From positions 605,213-669,212 of the forward strand of contig NZ_KE384526.1 in assembly GCF_000426445.1 (NCBI RefSeq): a DNA stretch of 64,000 nt, written 5' to 3'. The stretch's first letter is position 1, and each line of letters opens with the position of its first letter. Source of the DNA: Brevibacterium album DSM 18261 (GTDB lineage: Bacteria; Actinomycetota; Actinomycetes; Actinomycetales; Brevibacteriaceae). Below are positions 17,618 through 25,989 of this stretch, one piece after another. Position numbers and translations under genes: made by a program. The notes under the pieces are model-generated. The model did no database searches. It had not been told where the DNA came from and was given only the letters and a program-made list of their open reading frames with translations.

Positions 17618-17669
17618 CGGCCCGCCGCGCGCACAGGCACTCCCGCCACGCGGTGCGGCGGCGGGTCAG

Positions 17670-17681
17670 TATCGTGGACGC
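17670..17681 (+). promoter_or_regulatory. -10 box for leaderless menF transcript
   Basis: TATCGT (17670-17675) followed by six nucleotides and the ATG at 17682. No Shine-Dalgarno sequence. Confidence 0.45.
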
Positions 17682-19232
17682 ATGACCGACCCCGCCTCCG
17701 AAAGCGCAGACTCCGGCCCCGCCTCCCTCGGCACCACGGCACCCGCCGATGCTCCGGCGCCGGCCGTCTCTGCGGCCCCTTCCGGCTCGCTTCCCCATCA
17801 GGACGAGGCGGCATGCCTTCCGCGCCTCACTGTCCGCTCCTGGTTCGTCGACGGGGTGACCCCGTCCGCTCCCGCGCCCTTCGCCGCGAGCATCCCCAGC
17901 CGCTCCCTCGACTTCCTCGAGCAGCTGCCGGAGGACCGCTTCTCCTGCTGGGTGCGGGGCCGTTCGGGGATCGTGGGCTTCGGGCGCAGACTGCGGCTGT
18001 CCGCGCAGGGTCCGCGCCGGTTCCGCGAGCTCGAGCAGAAGTGGACGGCGCTGGCCGACGGCGCCGAGGTCGACGACAGGGTGGAGCTCCTGGGCTCCGG
18101 TCTCGTGGGCTTCAGCGCCGTCGCGTTCGCGGACTCCTCGGCGGTGTCCTCGATCATCGATGTGCCCGAATTCGTCCTGGGCCGGAGGGACGGACGGGTG
18201 TGGCTCACCCACATCGCCGAGGTGCCCGGCACCGGCGCGGGAGCGGCCTCGGAGACGGGCGCGGCCTCGGGCTCGGACTCTGTTCCTGGAGCGGCCGGCG
18301 ACGCGCACGCGAGCGGCGGCGCAGGCACGGCCCCCGGACTGGACTTCCGCCTCACCCCGCGGCCGCTGCGCGAGCCCCCCGTCCTCAGCTCGGAGCCGGG
18401 CGACGTCTCCCCCGAACGGTACGAGGAGATGGTCGCACGCGCCTCAGCGCGGCTGCGGAGCCCCCGGGCAGGCGAGCGCAAGGTGGTCCTCGCCCGCGAC
18501 GAGGTGATCACGACCGACGGCGACATCGACGTCCGCGCAGTCGTGGGCCGTCTCAACCAGGCCTTCCCGAACACCTGGACGTTCAATGTGGGCGGCCTCG
18601 TGGGCGCCACGCCGGAGCTCCTGATCGGGGTGGAGAACGGCACGGTGCACTCGCGGGTGCTGGCGGGCACGTACCGCGTCGAACGGGATCCCGCGGAGGA
18701 GCTCGCAGCCGCCCGCGCCCAGCTCAGCGGGCACAAGGACTCGATCGAGCACTCCTACGCGATCGACTCGCTGGCGGCGACGCTCGGCTCCGTCACGGAC
18801 GAGCTCCACGTCGACCGGGAGCCCCATCTGCTGCAGCTCGCCAATGTCATCCACCTGGCCTCCGACGCCCACGGCACCCTGCGCGCGGGGACCGACGGCC
18901 GCCCCATCAGCCCGTTCCGCGTCGCCGAGGCCGTCCATCCGACCGCGGCCGTGGGCGGGACCCCGCGGGAGCGGGCGTTCGAGCTCATCGCCGAGCTCGA
19001 GGGGATGGACCGGGGCCGCTATGCCGGGCCGGTGGGCTGGGTGGACGGGTACGGCAACGGGCAGTTCGGCATCGCACTGCGCTGCGGGCAGCTCGAGGAG
19101 CGCGACCGCATCCGCATCTTCGCGGGCGCCGGCATCATGCCGGACTCCGACCCGGTCTCGGAGCGGCGCGAGACGGACGCGAAGCTCTCCCCCATGCGCG
19201 CAGCGCTCGGGGTGGAGCGCTCACCGCGCTGA
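17682..19232 (+). CDS. menF: Isochorismate synthase
   Basis: A chorismate-utilising enzyme (516 aa) that makes isochorismate, the entry to menaquinone. The MST fold spans about 245-505 with FNVGGLVGATPELLIG, the SGHKDSIEHSYAID segment, HPTAAVGGTPRERA, GRYAGPVGWVDGYGNG and the C-terminal FAGAGIMPDSDP...ETDAKL. A trpE or salicylate synthase is less likely given menD next door. Two low-complexity parts are notable: the first about 45 residues, and an insert at about 184-218 rich in Ala/Gly/Ser. The gene is convergent with menD, 37 bp away, so the two are not co-transcribed. Confidence 0.9.
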   Translation: MTDPASESADSGPASLGTTAPADAPAPAVSAAPSGSLPHQDEAACLPRLTVRSWFVDGVTPSAPAPFAASIPSRSLDFLEQLPEDRFSCWVRGRSGIVGFGRRLRLSAQGPRRFRELEQKWTALADGAEVDDRVELLGSGLVGFSAVAFADSSAVSSIIDVPEFVLGRRDGRVWLTHIAEVPGTGAGAASETGAASGSDSVPGAAGDAHASGGAGTAPGLDFRLTPRPLREPPVLSSEPGDVSPERYEEMVARASARLRSPRAGERKVVLARDEVITTDGDIDVRAVVGRLNQAFPNTWTFNVGGLVGATPELLIGVENGTVHSRVLAGTYRVERDPAEELAAARAQLSGHKDSIEHSYAIDSLAATLGSVTDELHVDREPHLLQLANVIHLASDAHGTLRAGTDGRPISPFRVAEAVHPTAAVGGTPRERAFELIAELEGMDRGRYAGPVGWVDGYGNGQFGIALRCGQLEERDRIRIFAGAGIMPDSDPVSERRETDAKLSPMRAALGVERSPR

Positions 19233-19253
19233 GACGGCCGCCCACTGGTCAGA

Positions 19254-19274
19254 GCTCAGGGCTCAGGGCTCAGG
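19254..19274. repeat. Three tandem copies of GCTCAGG
   Basis: Perfect 7-bp triplicate at the menF/menD convergent junction. The third copy contains the menD stop codon (19270-19272), so the repeat reaches the very end of the gene. Confidence 0.85.
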
Positions 19275-21207
19275 GCAGCCTGATCTCGCACAGCCCCGGC
19301 TCGCCCGAGTCGAGGAAGGCGGCGAGCGCCTGCGCCCCCGCAGAGCGTTCACCCGCATCGACCGTAAGTGCCGGCCAGCCCAGGGCCTCGGCGGCGGCGG
19401 CGAGGCCGAGGCCGTGCGGAGTGCCGAAGAAGCGCGCGAAGTACGGCTCGAGATGCGCCGCGGAGTGCTCGAGACCCGAGAAGATCGCACCGCCGTCGTC
19501 ATTGAGCACGATGATCTGCAGCCGGGGCCGGCGCTCGTGCGAGGGCACCACGAGCCCGCCGAGGTCGTGCAGGGCCGCGAGATCGCCCACCAGCAGGCGC
19601 ACCGGCCCCGCCGCCTGCTCACGCCCGGCGTCCTCGAGCCCGAGCGCGAGGCCCGAGGCGGTCGCGATCAGCCCGTCTATGCCCGCGAGTCCCCGGGAGG
19701 CGAGCACCCGGGCGGGGTGGTGCGGCAGCTGCTCGGCGGCGAGCAGGCGGATCGCGTTCGAGCTCGCGGCGAACAGCACGCCCGGTCGTTCGAGCAGCAT
19801 GCGGACCGCGGCCGCACCGTCGAAGGCCGCATCGGCCTCGCCTCCGCCCACTCGATCTGCCGAGTGAGCACTTTCTGTCGTTTCCACCGCTGAAACCCGA
19901 CAGAAACCGCTCACTCGGGAGGGAGAACTGGGGGAGGCATCGTCCGCTGCACCCTCGACGACAGCGCGCCCGGCGACGGCCCAGGCGCTCAGCCACTCCT
20001 CCCGCCCCAGAACTCCCGCACTTCTCCCGTCTCCCACCGTCCAATCCCCAGAGTGAGCACTTTCTGTCGATTCCACCGCCGAAATCCGACAGAAACCGCT
20101 CACTCGGGAGGGAGAGCCATCATCCTGCCGGGCGCCCGTCCCGTCCAGGTCGTAGGGCAGGTCGATGCGCACCACGTCGTCCCGGCCGAGCAGCTTCGCG
20201 ACGGGCCGGGAGAGCGTGGGCCTGCCGCTGACCACCACGTGGGTGACGGCCTCTCGCAGGCCGGCCGTTCCGGCATCGGCGAGCACCTGTGCATGGGCGG
20301 GGACCACGTGCGGATGCGAGGCGAGCGCCGAGGACGGCTCCGCGAACACGGGCATCCCGCACGCCGAGGCGAGTGCGGCCGCCGTCTGCGAGGCGAACCC
20401 CAGATCGTCGCCGGCCACGAGCACGCCGCGCGCCTCGGGATCCGAGGCGAAGGCTCGGATCCGCTCATGCAGCTCCGCGTGCGCTCCCGGGTGCGGGGAG
20501 AACGTCTCGGCGGGCCCGTCCGCGAAGGAGGCGGCGAGATCGCCGGCCTCCGGCACGAGCGGCACGTCGAACTGGACGTTGAGCTGCACGGGACCCGGCA
20601 GGGCATCGGGCAGGCGCCGGCCCCCGTACGCGCGGGGGTCCGCCCCCAGGGCCTCGGCCTGGGCGGCCCAGGCGGGGTCCGCCGCACCGCATCCGGGAGC
20701 GTGGCGGGTCCCCAGGGCGGTGTGCGCCGCCTCGATCACCAGCTGCTCGTCGTGGCGGAGCCAGGCCTCTCCCCCGCGCACGCCGAGATCCCAGCTCACG
20801 ACCGTCTCCGGCAGCGCGAGGTGCTGGGCGTCGAGCGTCTGGTTGGCACCGGTCCCGCGCAGTCGGGCGGGCCTGTCGGCGCTGAGCACGATGAGCGGCA
20901 CGTGCGAGTGGGCCGCCTCCATCACGGCGGGGTGGAGATTTCCCACCGCCGAGCCCGAGGTCGTCACGACCGCGGTGGGGCGCTCGGCGCCCGCCAGACG
21001 TCCCGCGCGTGCGAGGCCGAGGGCGGTGAAGGCCGCATCCCGCTCGTCGATGCGCACGTGCGCCCGCACGCTCCCCGCCCGGGCCAGGACGGCGATCGCA
21101 TATGTGAGCGGGGCGGAGCGGGAGCCCGGGCACACCACGAAGTCCCTCACCCCCGCCCGGACGAGTCCGCGCACGAGTGCCTGAGCTGAAGCGGTCGAGA
21201 CGTTCAC
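19270..21207 (-). CDS. menD: SEPHCHC synthase with two in-frame palindromic-element insertions
   Basis: The ThDP enzyme (645 aa from GTG 21207) adds 2-oxoglutarate-derived succinic semialdehyde to isochorismate. The N-terminus has VCPGSRSAPLTYA and the catalytic-type Glu55 in RIDERDAAF; TSGSAVGNLHPAVMEAA and SADRPARLRGTGANQT follow; the ThDP/Mg motif is IVLNDDGGAIFSGLEH (566-581). The usual length is about 550. The excess lies at about 357-460, where two related peptides (SPSRVSGFCR...ESAHS at 365-386 and 428-449) are encoded by two copies of a 65-bp palindrome. No stop or frameshift results and both flanking domains are intact, so the enzyme is probably functional. Confidence 0.9.
   Translation of the reverse strand: MNVSTASAQALVRGLVRAGVRDFVVCPGSRSAPLTYAIAVLARAGSVRAHVRIDERDAAFTALGLARAGRLAGAERPTAVVTTSGSAVGNLHPAVMEAAHSHVPLIVLSADRPARLRGTGANQTLDAQHLALPETVVSWDLGVRGGEAWLRHDEQLVIEAAHTALGTRHAPGCGAADPAWAAQAEALGADPRAYGGRRLPDALPGPVQLNVQFDVPLVPEAGDLAASFADGPAETFSPHPGAHAELHERIRAFASDPEARGVLVAGDDLGFASQTAAALASACGMPVFAEPSSALASHPHVVPAHAQVLADAGTAGLREAVTHVVVSGRPTLSRPVAKLLGRDDVVRIDLPYDLDGTGARQDDGSPSRVSGFCRISAVESTESAHSGDWTVGDGRSAGVLGREEWLSAWAVAGRAVVEGAADDASPSSPSRVSGFCRVSAVETTESAHSADRVGGGEADAAFDGAAAVRMLLERPGVLFAASSNAIRLLAAEQLPHHPARVLASRGLAGIDGLIATASGLALGLEDAGREQAAGPVRLLVGDLAALHDLGGLVVPSHERRPRLQIIVLNDDGGAIFSGLEHSAAHLEPYFARFFGTPHGLGLAAAAEALGWPALTVDAGERSAGAQALAAFLDSGEPGLCEIRLP
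19862..19926 (-). repeat. Palindromic element inside menD, copy A
   Basis: A 65-bp element with 20-bp arms (19861-19880 and 19898-19917) matching at 18 of 20 positions around a 17-nt loop, followed by GGGAGGGAGA. It is 62/65 identical to copy B at 20051-20115 and lies in the same orientation. It is translated on the minus strand as part of MenD (about residues 428-449). Confidence 0.9.
20051..20115 (-). repeat. Palindromic element inside menD, copy B
   Basis: The second 65-bp copy, differing from copy A at three positions, two of them in the loop. The arms are 20051-20069 and 20087-20105. It is translated as MenD residues 365-386. The two copies are separated by 124 bp. Confidence 0.9.
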
Positions 21208-21512
21208 CCGCACGATTCTTCCACGCGGTGCGCGCCCCGCCTGACCTCCCACCGGGTCGGGAGCGCCCCCCGGCCGATCCCACGAGCCCGCCCGAGCGCA
21301 CCGCATCCTCGTCCAGCGGAGCGCGCGGTGCCTCGCAGAGGTGTGCCCGCGCCGCTGCGTCCGCGACGGTGTGTCCAAGCTGGCACATGCGGCGGTGCTT
21401 CCGCGCTCCCCGCCTCCATTACCGTAGTCGTGTCAACACCAGCGCCGCCGCCTTCGGGCGAGAGCGCATCCGTCCTGGGGCATCCGGCCCAGGCCCTGCC
21501 GAGGAGCAACCC
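21208..21512. other. Intergenic region between divergent menD and lipoprotein gene
   Basis: 305 bp without a supported gene on either strand. It must hold the promoters of menD (leftward) and of the lipoprotein gene (rightward). For the latter, TACCGT near 21421 is a possible -10 box. No inverted repeat or RNA structure stands out. Confidence 0.5.
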
Positions 21513-22253
21513 ATGAAGACCACCGCCGCCGCTTTCAGGACCCGCACCGCGCTGACCGGCCTCGTGCTGGGCGCCGGCCTCATCCTCTCCGCATGCGGTT
21601 CGGACGACGCCGCCCCGGCCGAGGAGGGCGCGGCTCAGGAGGAGGGCGGCCAGGAGGCCGCCGCACAGGAGGAGGCCGCCGAGGCTCCCGCGGCCACCGC
21701 CGAGGACCTCACCGCCGCGATCGAGGCGCTCGGCTACACGGCGCAGGCGACGGACGCCTCGCAGCTGGGAGAGATGCAGAGCGCGATGGGCGACATCTCC
21801 GTCGAGCCGGCCGAGTGCGAGGCCGTCATGAACGCCGGTATGGCCGCCGCCGAGGGCTCGGACGCCTCGCTGGTCGTGGGCATGCCCGCCGATCCCACGA
21901 CCGAGCCCACCGTCGTCGGCATGGCCTACGGCTCCGCCGACGAGGCCGCCTCCCCCCTCTCCGCCAACCAGGAGTCCCTCGGCTCGTGCAGCGAGGTCAC
22001 GGTGACAATGCAGGGCATGGAGGTCTCCAGCTCGACCACCGAGGTCTCCGCGGACGTGGAGGGCGCGGACGCCGTCTTCGCCACCGAGGCGACCATGGAC
22101 CTCTCCGGCCAGGAGATGACGACGCGCAACCTCGTCGTGCAGAAGGGCTCGGCACTCGTGACCCTCACCGGTGTCGCCGCTCCCGGTGCGGAGGGTGCGG
22201 ACATGGACTCCCTCGCGGAGACCGCCGCGAGCGTCGTCGCCGAGCTCCCCTGA
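21513..22253 (+). CDS. Putative secreted lipoprotein, function unknown
   Basis: A 246-residue protein with a type II signal peptide: a basic start (MKTTAAAFRTR), a hydrophobic core and the lipobox LSAC with the lipidated Cys at about residue 29. An acidic Glu/Ala/Gln-rich linker (about 33-65) leads to a compact domain with two Cys (in ECEAV and SCSEV, possibly a disulphide). The domain faintly recalls the mycobacterial PknH-C/lipoprotein sensor fold, but I cannot name it. GAGGAG precedes the ATG. The gene is monocistronic and convergent with menC. Confidence 0.75.
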   Translation: MKTTAAAFRTRTALTGLVLGAGLILSACGSDDAAPAEEGAAQEEGGQEAAAQEEAAEAPAATAEDLTAAIEALGYTAQATDASQLGEMQSAMGDISVEPAECEAVMNAGMAAAEGSDASLVVGMPADPTTEPTVVGMAYGSADEAASPLSANQESLGSCSEVTVTMQGMEVSSSTTEVSADVEGADAVFATEATMDLSGQEMTTRNLVVQKGSALVTLTGVAAPGAEGADMDSLAETAASVVAELP

Positions 22254-22259
22254 TCCCGC

Positions 22260-22298
22260 GCCGCCCGTGCGCGGCGCTCCCGCTCACGCACGGGCCGC
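22260..22298. terminator. Hairpin between lipoprotein gene and menC
   Basis: 12-bp arms (22260-22271, 22287-22298) pair at 11 of 12 positions around a 15-nt loop, starting 7 bp after the lipoprotein stop and 24 bp beyond the menC stop. No U-tract. Confidence 0.6.
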
Positions 22299-22321
22299 AG
22301 CGCCCACGCGACCTCTCAGCC

Positions 22322-23365
22322 TCAGAGCTGACGGGCGAGCACATCCCAGCAGGCCCCGAGCCGTTCGGTCCAGAATCGGACGCGCTCGGGGCTTGCCGCG
22401 TGTGCGCGCAGCAGCGCCTCGTCCGGGGCCGCCCGCCCCACGGGCAGCGCACCGCCGGCCGGCAGCAGGGGCGGATCGCAGACGTCCGCTGCGAACAGGG
22501 CCGCCGTGCCCAGTCCCGCGGCCGGGACGGCAGGCAGCGCCGAGGCCGGCAGCGAGGCGGCGAGCGCGGCCCCTGCGGCCAGCCCCACGCTGGATTCGAG
22601 CGCGGAGGACACCACCGCCGGCAGGCCCGCCTCCTCGACGATCCGCGCCGCGGCGCGGATGCCCCCCAGCGGCTGCACCTTGACGACGATGACGTCCGCC
22701 GCCCCCAGTGCGGCGACGCGCAGCGGATCCTCGGCCTTCCGGATCGACTCATCGGCGGCGAGCGGCACGGGCAGCCCCTCGGCGGCGACCCAGGCGCGCA
22801 GCTCGGCCAGCTCCTCGACCGCGGCGACCGGCTGCTCGACGTACTGCAGCGGCCCGCTCCCGGCGAGGGCGGCGAGCGCAGTCCGGGCCTCAGCAGGGCT
22901 GTAGGCGGCATTCGCATCGCAGCGGAGGGCGGCCTCGGGAAGGGCTCTGCGCACGGCGGCGACGCGCGCGAGGTCCTCCTCGAGGGAGGCCATGCCGTGT
23001 TCGGCGATCTTCACCTTCACCGCGGTCGCTCCCTCGAAACGCGCGGCCAGGTCCGGCACACGTTCGGCCGGGACCGCGGGGATCGTCGCGTTCACCGGCA
23101 CCGCGCCCCTGAGCGGCGCAGGGAAGCCGAGCACCGCGGACTCGACAGCGGCCGCGAGCCAGTGGGCGGCCTCGGGCGCGGCGTACTCGACGAAGGGCGC
23201 GAACTCCGCCCACCCGGCGGGACCGTGCACGAGGCAGGTCTCCCTGACCGTGAGCCCGCGGAACCGGGTCCGCATGGGCAGGGACACGGGTACCACGCGG
23301 TCGAAGACATCGGACGGGCCTGCGGCGCTGGCGAGGACGGCGCGGACCTCAGCGGGGATGAGCAT
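22322..23365 (-). CDS. menC: o-Succinylbenzoate synthase
   Basis: An enolase-superfamily enzyme (347 aa) that dehydrates SHCHC to o-succinylbenzoate. Catalytic and metal motifs are VKVKI (Lys pair after the cap domain), LRCDANAAYS (Asp ligand), YVEQPV (Glu ligand), LAADESIRK (Asp ligand and general-base Lys region) and VVKVQPLGGI. ATG 23365 gives the normal length. The gene is divergent from menB with 130 bp between the starts. Dipeptide epimerase is the main alternative in the superfamily, but the men neighbourhood decides. Confidence 0.9.
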   Translation of the reverse strand: MLIPAEVRAVLASAAGPSDVFDRVVPVSLPMRTRFRGLTVRETCLVHGPAGWAEFAPFVEYAAPEAAHWLAAAVESAVLGFPAPLRGAVPVNATIPAVPAERVPDLAARFEGATAVKVKIAEHGMASLEEDLARVAAVRRALPEAALRCDANAAYSPAEARTALAALAGSGPLQYVEQPVAAVEELAELRAWVAAEGLPVPLAADESIRKAEDPLRVAALGAADVIVVKVQPLGGIRAAARIVEEAGLPAVVSSALESSVGLAAGAALAASLPASALPAVPAAGLGTAALFAADVCDPPLLPAGGALPVGRAAPDEALLRAHAASPERVRFWTERLGACWDVLARQL

Positions 23366-23482
23366 CCCCACAGGATAGGACGCGGCCGGGCACGTGGGAG
23401 AGGCCGCATGCGGCACGTGCTGCCCAGCCCCGAGCGGAGGCGCACCTGCCCGGGCGGGACGAAGAGCGGAGAAGCGCGCGGA

Positions 23483-23495
23483 TATGCTGACTGGC
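23483..23495 (+). promoter_or_regulatory. -10 box for leaderless menB transcript
   Basis: TATGCT (23483-23488) with seven nucleotides to the ATG at 23496; no Shine-Dalgarno sequence. It probably drives menB-menE. Confidence 0.55.
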
Positions 23496-24443
23496 ATGAG
23501 CGACAACTCCGGCAGCGCTGAGCGCGCACAGGTCTCCGACATCTTCGATCCCACCCGCTGGCGCGCCGTGAGAGGCTTCGACTTCACGGACATCACGTAC
23601 CACCGGGCAGTGGACGCGGACGGACGCGACCTGGGCTGCGTGCGCATCGCCTTCGACCGGCCGGAGGTGCGCAACGCCTTCCGCCCGCACACCGTCGACG
23701 AGCTCTACCGCGCCCTCGACCACGCCCGGCAGACCCCGGATGTGGGCGCCGTCCTCCTCACCGGCAACGGGCCCAGCCCCAAGGACGGCGGCTGGGCGTT
23801 CTGCTCGGGCGGCGATCAGCGCATCCGCGGCCGCTCCGGCTACCAGTACGCCGACGGCGAGACCGCGGAGACGGTGGACCCGGCCCGCGCCGGCCGCCTG
23901 CACATCCTCGAGGTCCAGCGCCTCATCCGCACCATGCCCAAGGTCGTCATCGCCGTGGTGCCGGGCTGGGCAGCCGGCGGCGGCCACTCTCTCCACGTGG
24001 TGTGCGATCTCACCATCGCGAGCCGCGAGCACGCTCGGTTCAAGCAGACGGATGCGGACGTGGGCTCCTACGACGCCGGCTACGGCTCCGCGTACCTCGC
24101 GAAGATGGTGGGCCAGAAGAAGGCGCGGGAGATCTTCTTCCTGGGCCGCACGTACTCGGCCGAGGACATGGAGCGAGCCGGTGCGGTCAACATCGTCGCC
24201 GACCATGCGGAGCTCGAGTCCACCGCGCTCGAGGTGGCGGGCGAGATCCTCGGCAAGTCCCCCAACGCCCAGCGCATGCTCAAGTTCGCGTTCAACCTCG
24301 TGGACGACGGGCTCATGGGCCAGCAGGTGTTCGCGGGCGAGGCCACGCGCCTGGGGTACATGACCGACGAGGCCGTCGAGGGCCGCGACGCCTTCCTCCA
24401 GAAGCGCGACCCCGATTGGAAGTCCTTCCCCTGGTACTACTGA
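23496..24443 (+). CDS. menB: 1,4-Dihydroxy-2-naphthoyl-CoA synthase
   Basis: A crotonase-fold enzyme (315 aa) that cyclises o-succinylbenzoyl-CoA. Diagnostic segments are RPEVRNAFRPHTVDELYRAL, AFCSGGDQRIRG (oxyanion hole), VVPGWAAGGGHSLHVVCDLTIAS, and DADVGSYDAGYGSAYLA with the catalytic Asp and Tyr, ending in RDPDWKSFPWYY. This separates it from general enoyl-CoA hydratases such as the one at 53130-53942. The start is set by promoter spacing. menE follows after 35 bp. Confidence 0.96.
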   Translation: MSDNSGSAERAQVSDIFDPTRWRAVRGFDFTDITYHRAVDADGRDLGCVRIAFDRPEVRNAFRPHTVDELYRALDHARQTPDVGAVLLTGNGPSPKDGGWAFCSGGDQRIRGRSGYQYADGETAETVDPARAGRLHILEVQRLIRTMPKVVIAVVPGWAAGGGHSLHVVCDLTIASREHARFKQTDADVGSYDAGYGSAYLAKMVGQKKAREIFFLGRTYSAEDMERAGAVNIVADHAELESTALEVAGEILGKSPNAQRMLKFAFNLVDDGLMGQQVFAGEATRLGYMTDEAVEGRDAFLQKRDPDWKSFPWYY

Positions 24444-24478
24444 GTGCAGGAGGACTTCGATGCCATGAGGAGGCCCGC

Positions 24479-25948
24479 ATGATCGTCGACCAGGTCTCCC
24501 GGATGCTGGCGGGAGAGACCGGCCTCATCCTTCCGCGGGACCGCAGCGGTGAGGTGACCGAGTTCCGCGCCGGGCAGTTCGACCCGGCGGACACGGGCCG
24601 GAGCGCGCCCGCGCTCGTGCTGTTCACCTCGGGCTCCACCGGGACGCCCAAGGGCGTGGGGCTGAGCCTCGATGCGCTGACCGCCTCCGCCCGCGAGACC
24701 GAACGCCTGCTCGCCGGCCCCGGCCTCTGGCACCTGTGCCTGCCGGCGAACCACATCGCCGGTTTCCAAGTGGTGTTCCGCTCCCTCCTCGCCGGGCACA
24801 CGCCCTCCCTCGCATCGCCGGGCCCCTTCGATGCCCGGTCCTTCGCCGCGGAGCTCACCGCACTGCACGCACGCGCGGGTGCGGCACCGGTCTACACCTC
24901 CCTCGTCCCCACACAGCTGGTGAGGGTGCTTGCGGTGCCCGAGGCCGCCTCGGCCGCCGCCCGCTGCGCGGCCGTCCTGGTGGGCGGGGCCGCGCTCTCC
25001 CCGCGCCTGCTGGAGCGCGCGCAGGAGGCGGGGATCCCCCTCGTGCGCACCTACGGGATGAGCGAGACTGCGGGCGGATGCGTGTACGACGGGCGGCCGT
25101 TCCCCGATGTGCGCGTGCGCCTCGATGCCCACGGCCGCGTCGTCCTGGCCGGGCCCGTCCTCGCCGACGGGTATCTCCGCGTGCGCGAGGACGGAGGCCC
25201 GGGAGCGAGCGGGCTCGGCGCGACGGTGGGCTCAGCATCGGGAACGCGGCACGCGATGGGAGCGCCGGGCGCGACAGAGGTGCCGGAGGCTGCGGAGCCG
25301 GACGGGCCCCTGCTCACCGCCGTGCCCAATGGGATCCTGCCGGGGGCGGGCGGACCCCGCGGCACAGCCGATCTGGGCGGTGCGATTCCGGACGGTGCTA
25401 CGGACGCGGTCGCACCGGGGTTCTGGGGCGAAGGCGCCGCGCGCCTCCTCGTCACGAGCGACCTCGGGCGGTGGGAGGAGGCGCCGTCGCCCTCGCAGGG
25501 AGCTGCAGGTGGAGGCGGGGGGCGGCTGGCGATCCTGGGACGGGCCGACGACATCATCATCACCGGCGGCGAGAACGTGTCGCCGCACGAAGTCGAGGCG
25601 CATCTGCTGCGGGTCGCGGAGCCGCTCGGCTTCCGGGAGGCCCTCGTGACCTCGGTGCCGGACGAGGAGTGGGGGCAGGTGCTCGTTGCCCTGCTCGTAC
25701 CCGACGCCGATCACGAGGTCCGCCCCGATGGGGCCTCGGTGCCCGCGCTCCTCCCGCCCTCCGTCCAGCGCACCCTGCAGGGCGGCCTGCGCGCACTCGG
25801 GATGAGCCCGGCGCAGCTGCCCCGTGCCGCATACGCGGTGGAGGAGATCCCATCGCGCGGCATCGGCAAGCCCGACCGCCGGGCGGCTCGCGAACTCACC
25901 CAGCGATGTGTCTCACAGCACTTCGGGTCTGCTAGGTTTTCCGGATGA
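24479..25948 (+). CDS. menE: o-Succinylbenzoate--CoA ligase with a long internal insert
   Basis: An acyl-adenylate-forming ligase (489 aa) that activates o-succinylbenzoate. The ATP motif is FTSGSTGTPKGV (49-60), then TYGMSETAGGCVYDG (191-205), the hinge LGRADDIIITGGENVSP (353-369) and the catalytic lysine K464 in GIGKPDRR. An insert of about 85 residues (236-320), Gly/Ala/Pro-rich and without hydrophobic core pattern, separates GYLR from LLVTSDLGRW, which are nearly adjacent in other MenE proteins. GAGGAGG lies 8 nt before the ATG. Co-transcribed with menB. Confidence 0.93.
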   Translation: MIVDQVSRMLAGETGLILPRDRSGEVTEFRAGQFDPADTGRSAPALVLFTSGSTGTPKGVGLSLDALTASARETERLLAGPGLWHLCLPANHIAGFQVVFRSLLAGHTPSLASPGPFDARSFAAELTALHARAGAAPVYTSLVPTQLVRVLAVPEAASAAARCAAVLVGGAALSPRLLERAQEAGIPLVRTYGMSETAGGCVYDGRPFPDVRVRLDAHGRVVLAGPVLADGYLRVREDGGPGASGLGATVGSASGTRHAMGAPGATEVPEAAEPDGPLLTAVPNGILPGAGGPRGTADLGGAIPDGATDAVAPGFWGEGAARLLVTSDLGRWEEAPSPSQGAAGGGGGRLAILGRADDIIITGGENVSPHEVEAHLLRVAEPLGFREALVTSVPDEEWGQVLVALLVPDADHEVRPDGASVPALLPPSVQRTLQGGLRALGMSPAQLPRAAYAVEEIPSRGIGKPDRRAARELTQRCVSQHFGSARFSG

Positions 25949-25971
25949 TCGCCCTCGAGGACGAGGTCTGA
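25933..25971 (+). promoter_or_regulatory. -10 box and eight-codon leaderless mini-ORF ahead of the RDD gene
   Basis: TAGGTT (25933-25938) at the 3' end of menE is followed by six nucleotides and an ATG (25945) that opens an eight-codon frame, MIALEDEV, ending at 25971. The frame stops 18 nt before the RDD start, whose own ribosome site (AAAGGGAG) follows. It could be a short leader peptide of the RDD transcript. This is inferred from spacing only. Confidence 0.35.
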
Positions 25972-25989
25972 CCGGAAAGGGAGCTTCAC

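Noticed and set aside
19862-20115. The two menD repeats as a CRISPR or a split menD
   Set aside because: Only two units exist, each itself a palindrome, and they are part of an open coding frame. The N- and C-terminal MenD domains are continuous in one frame.
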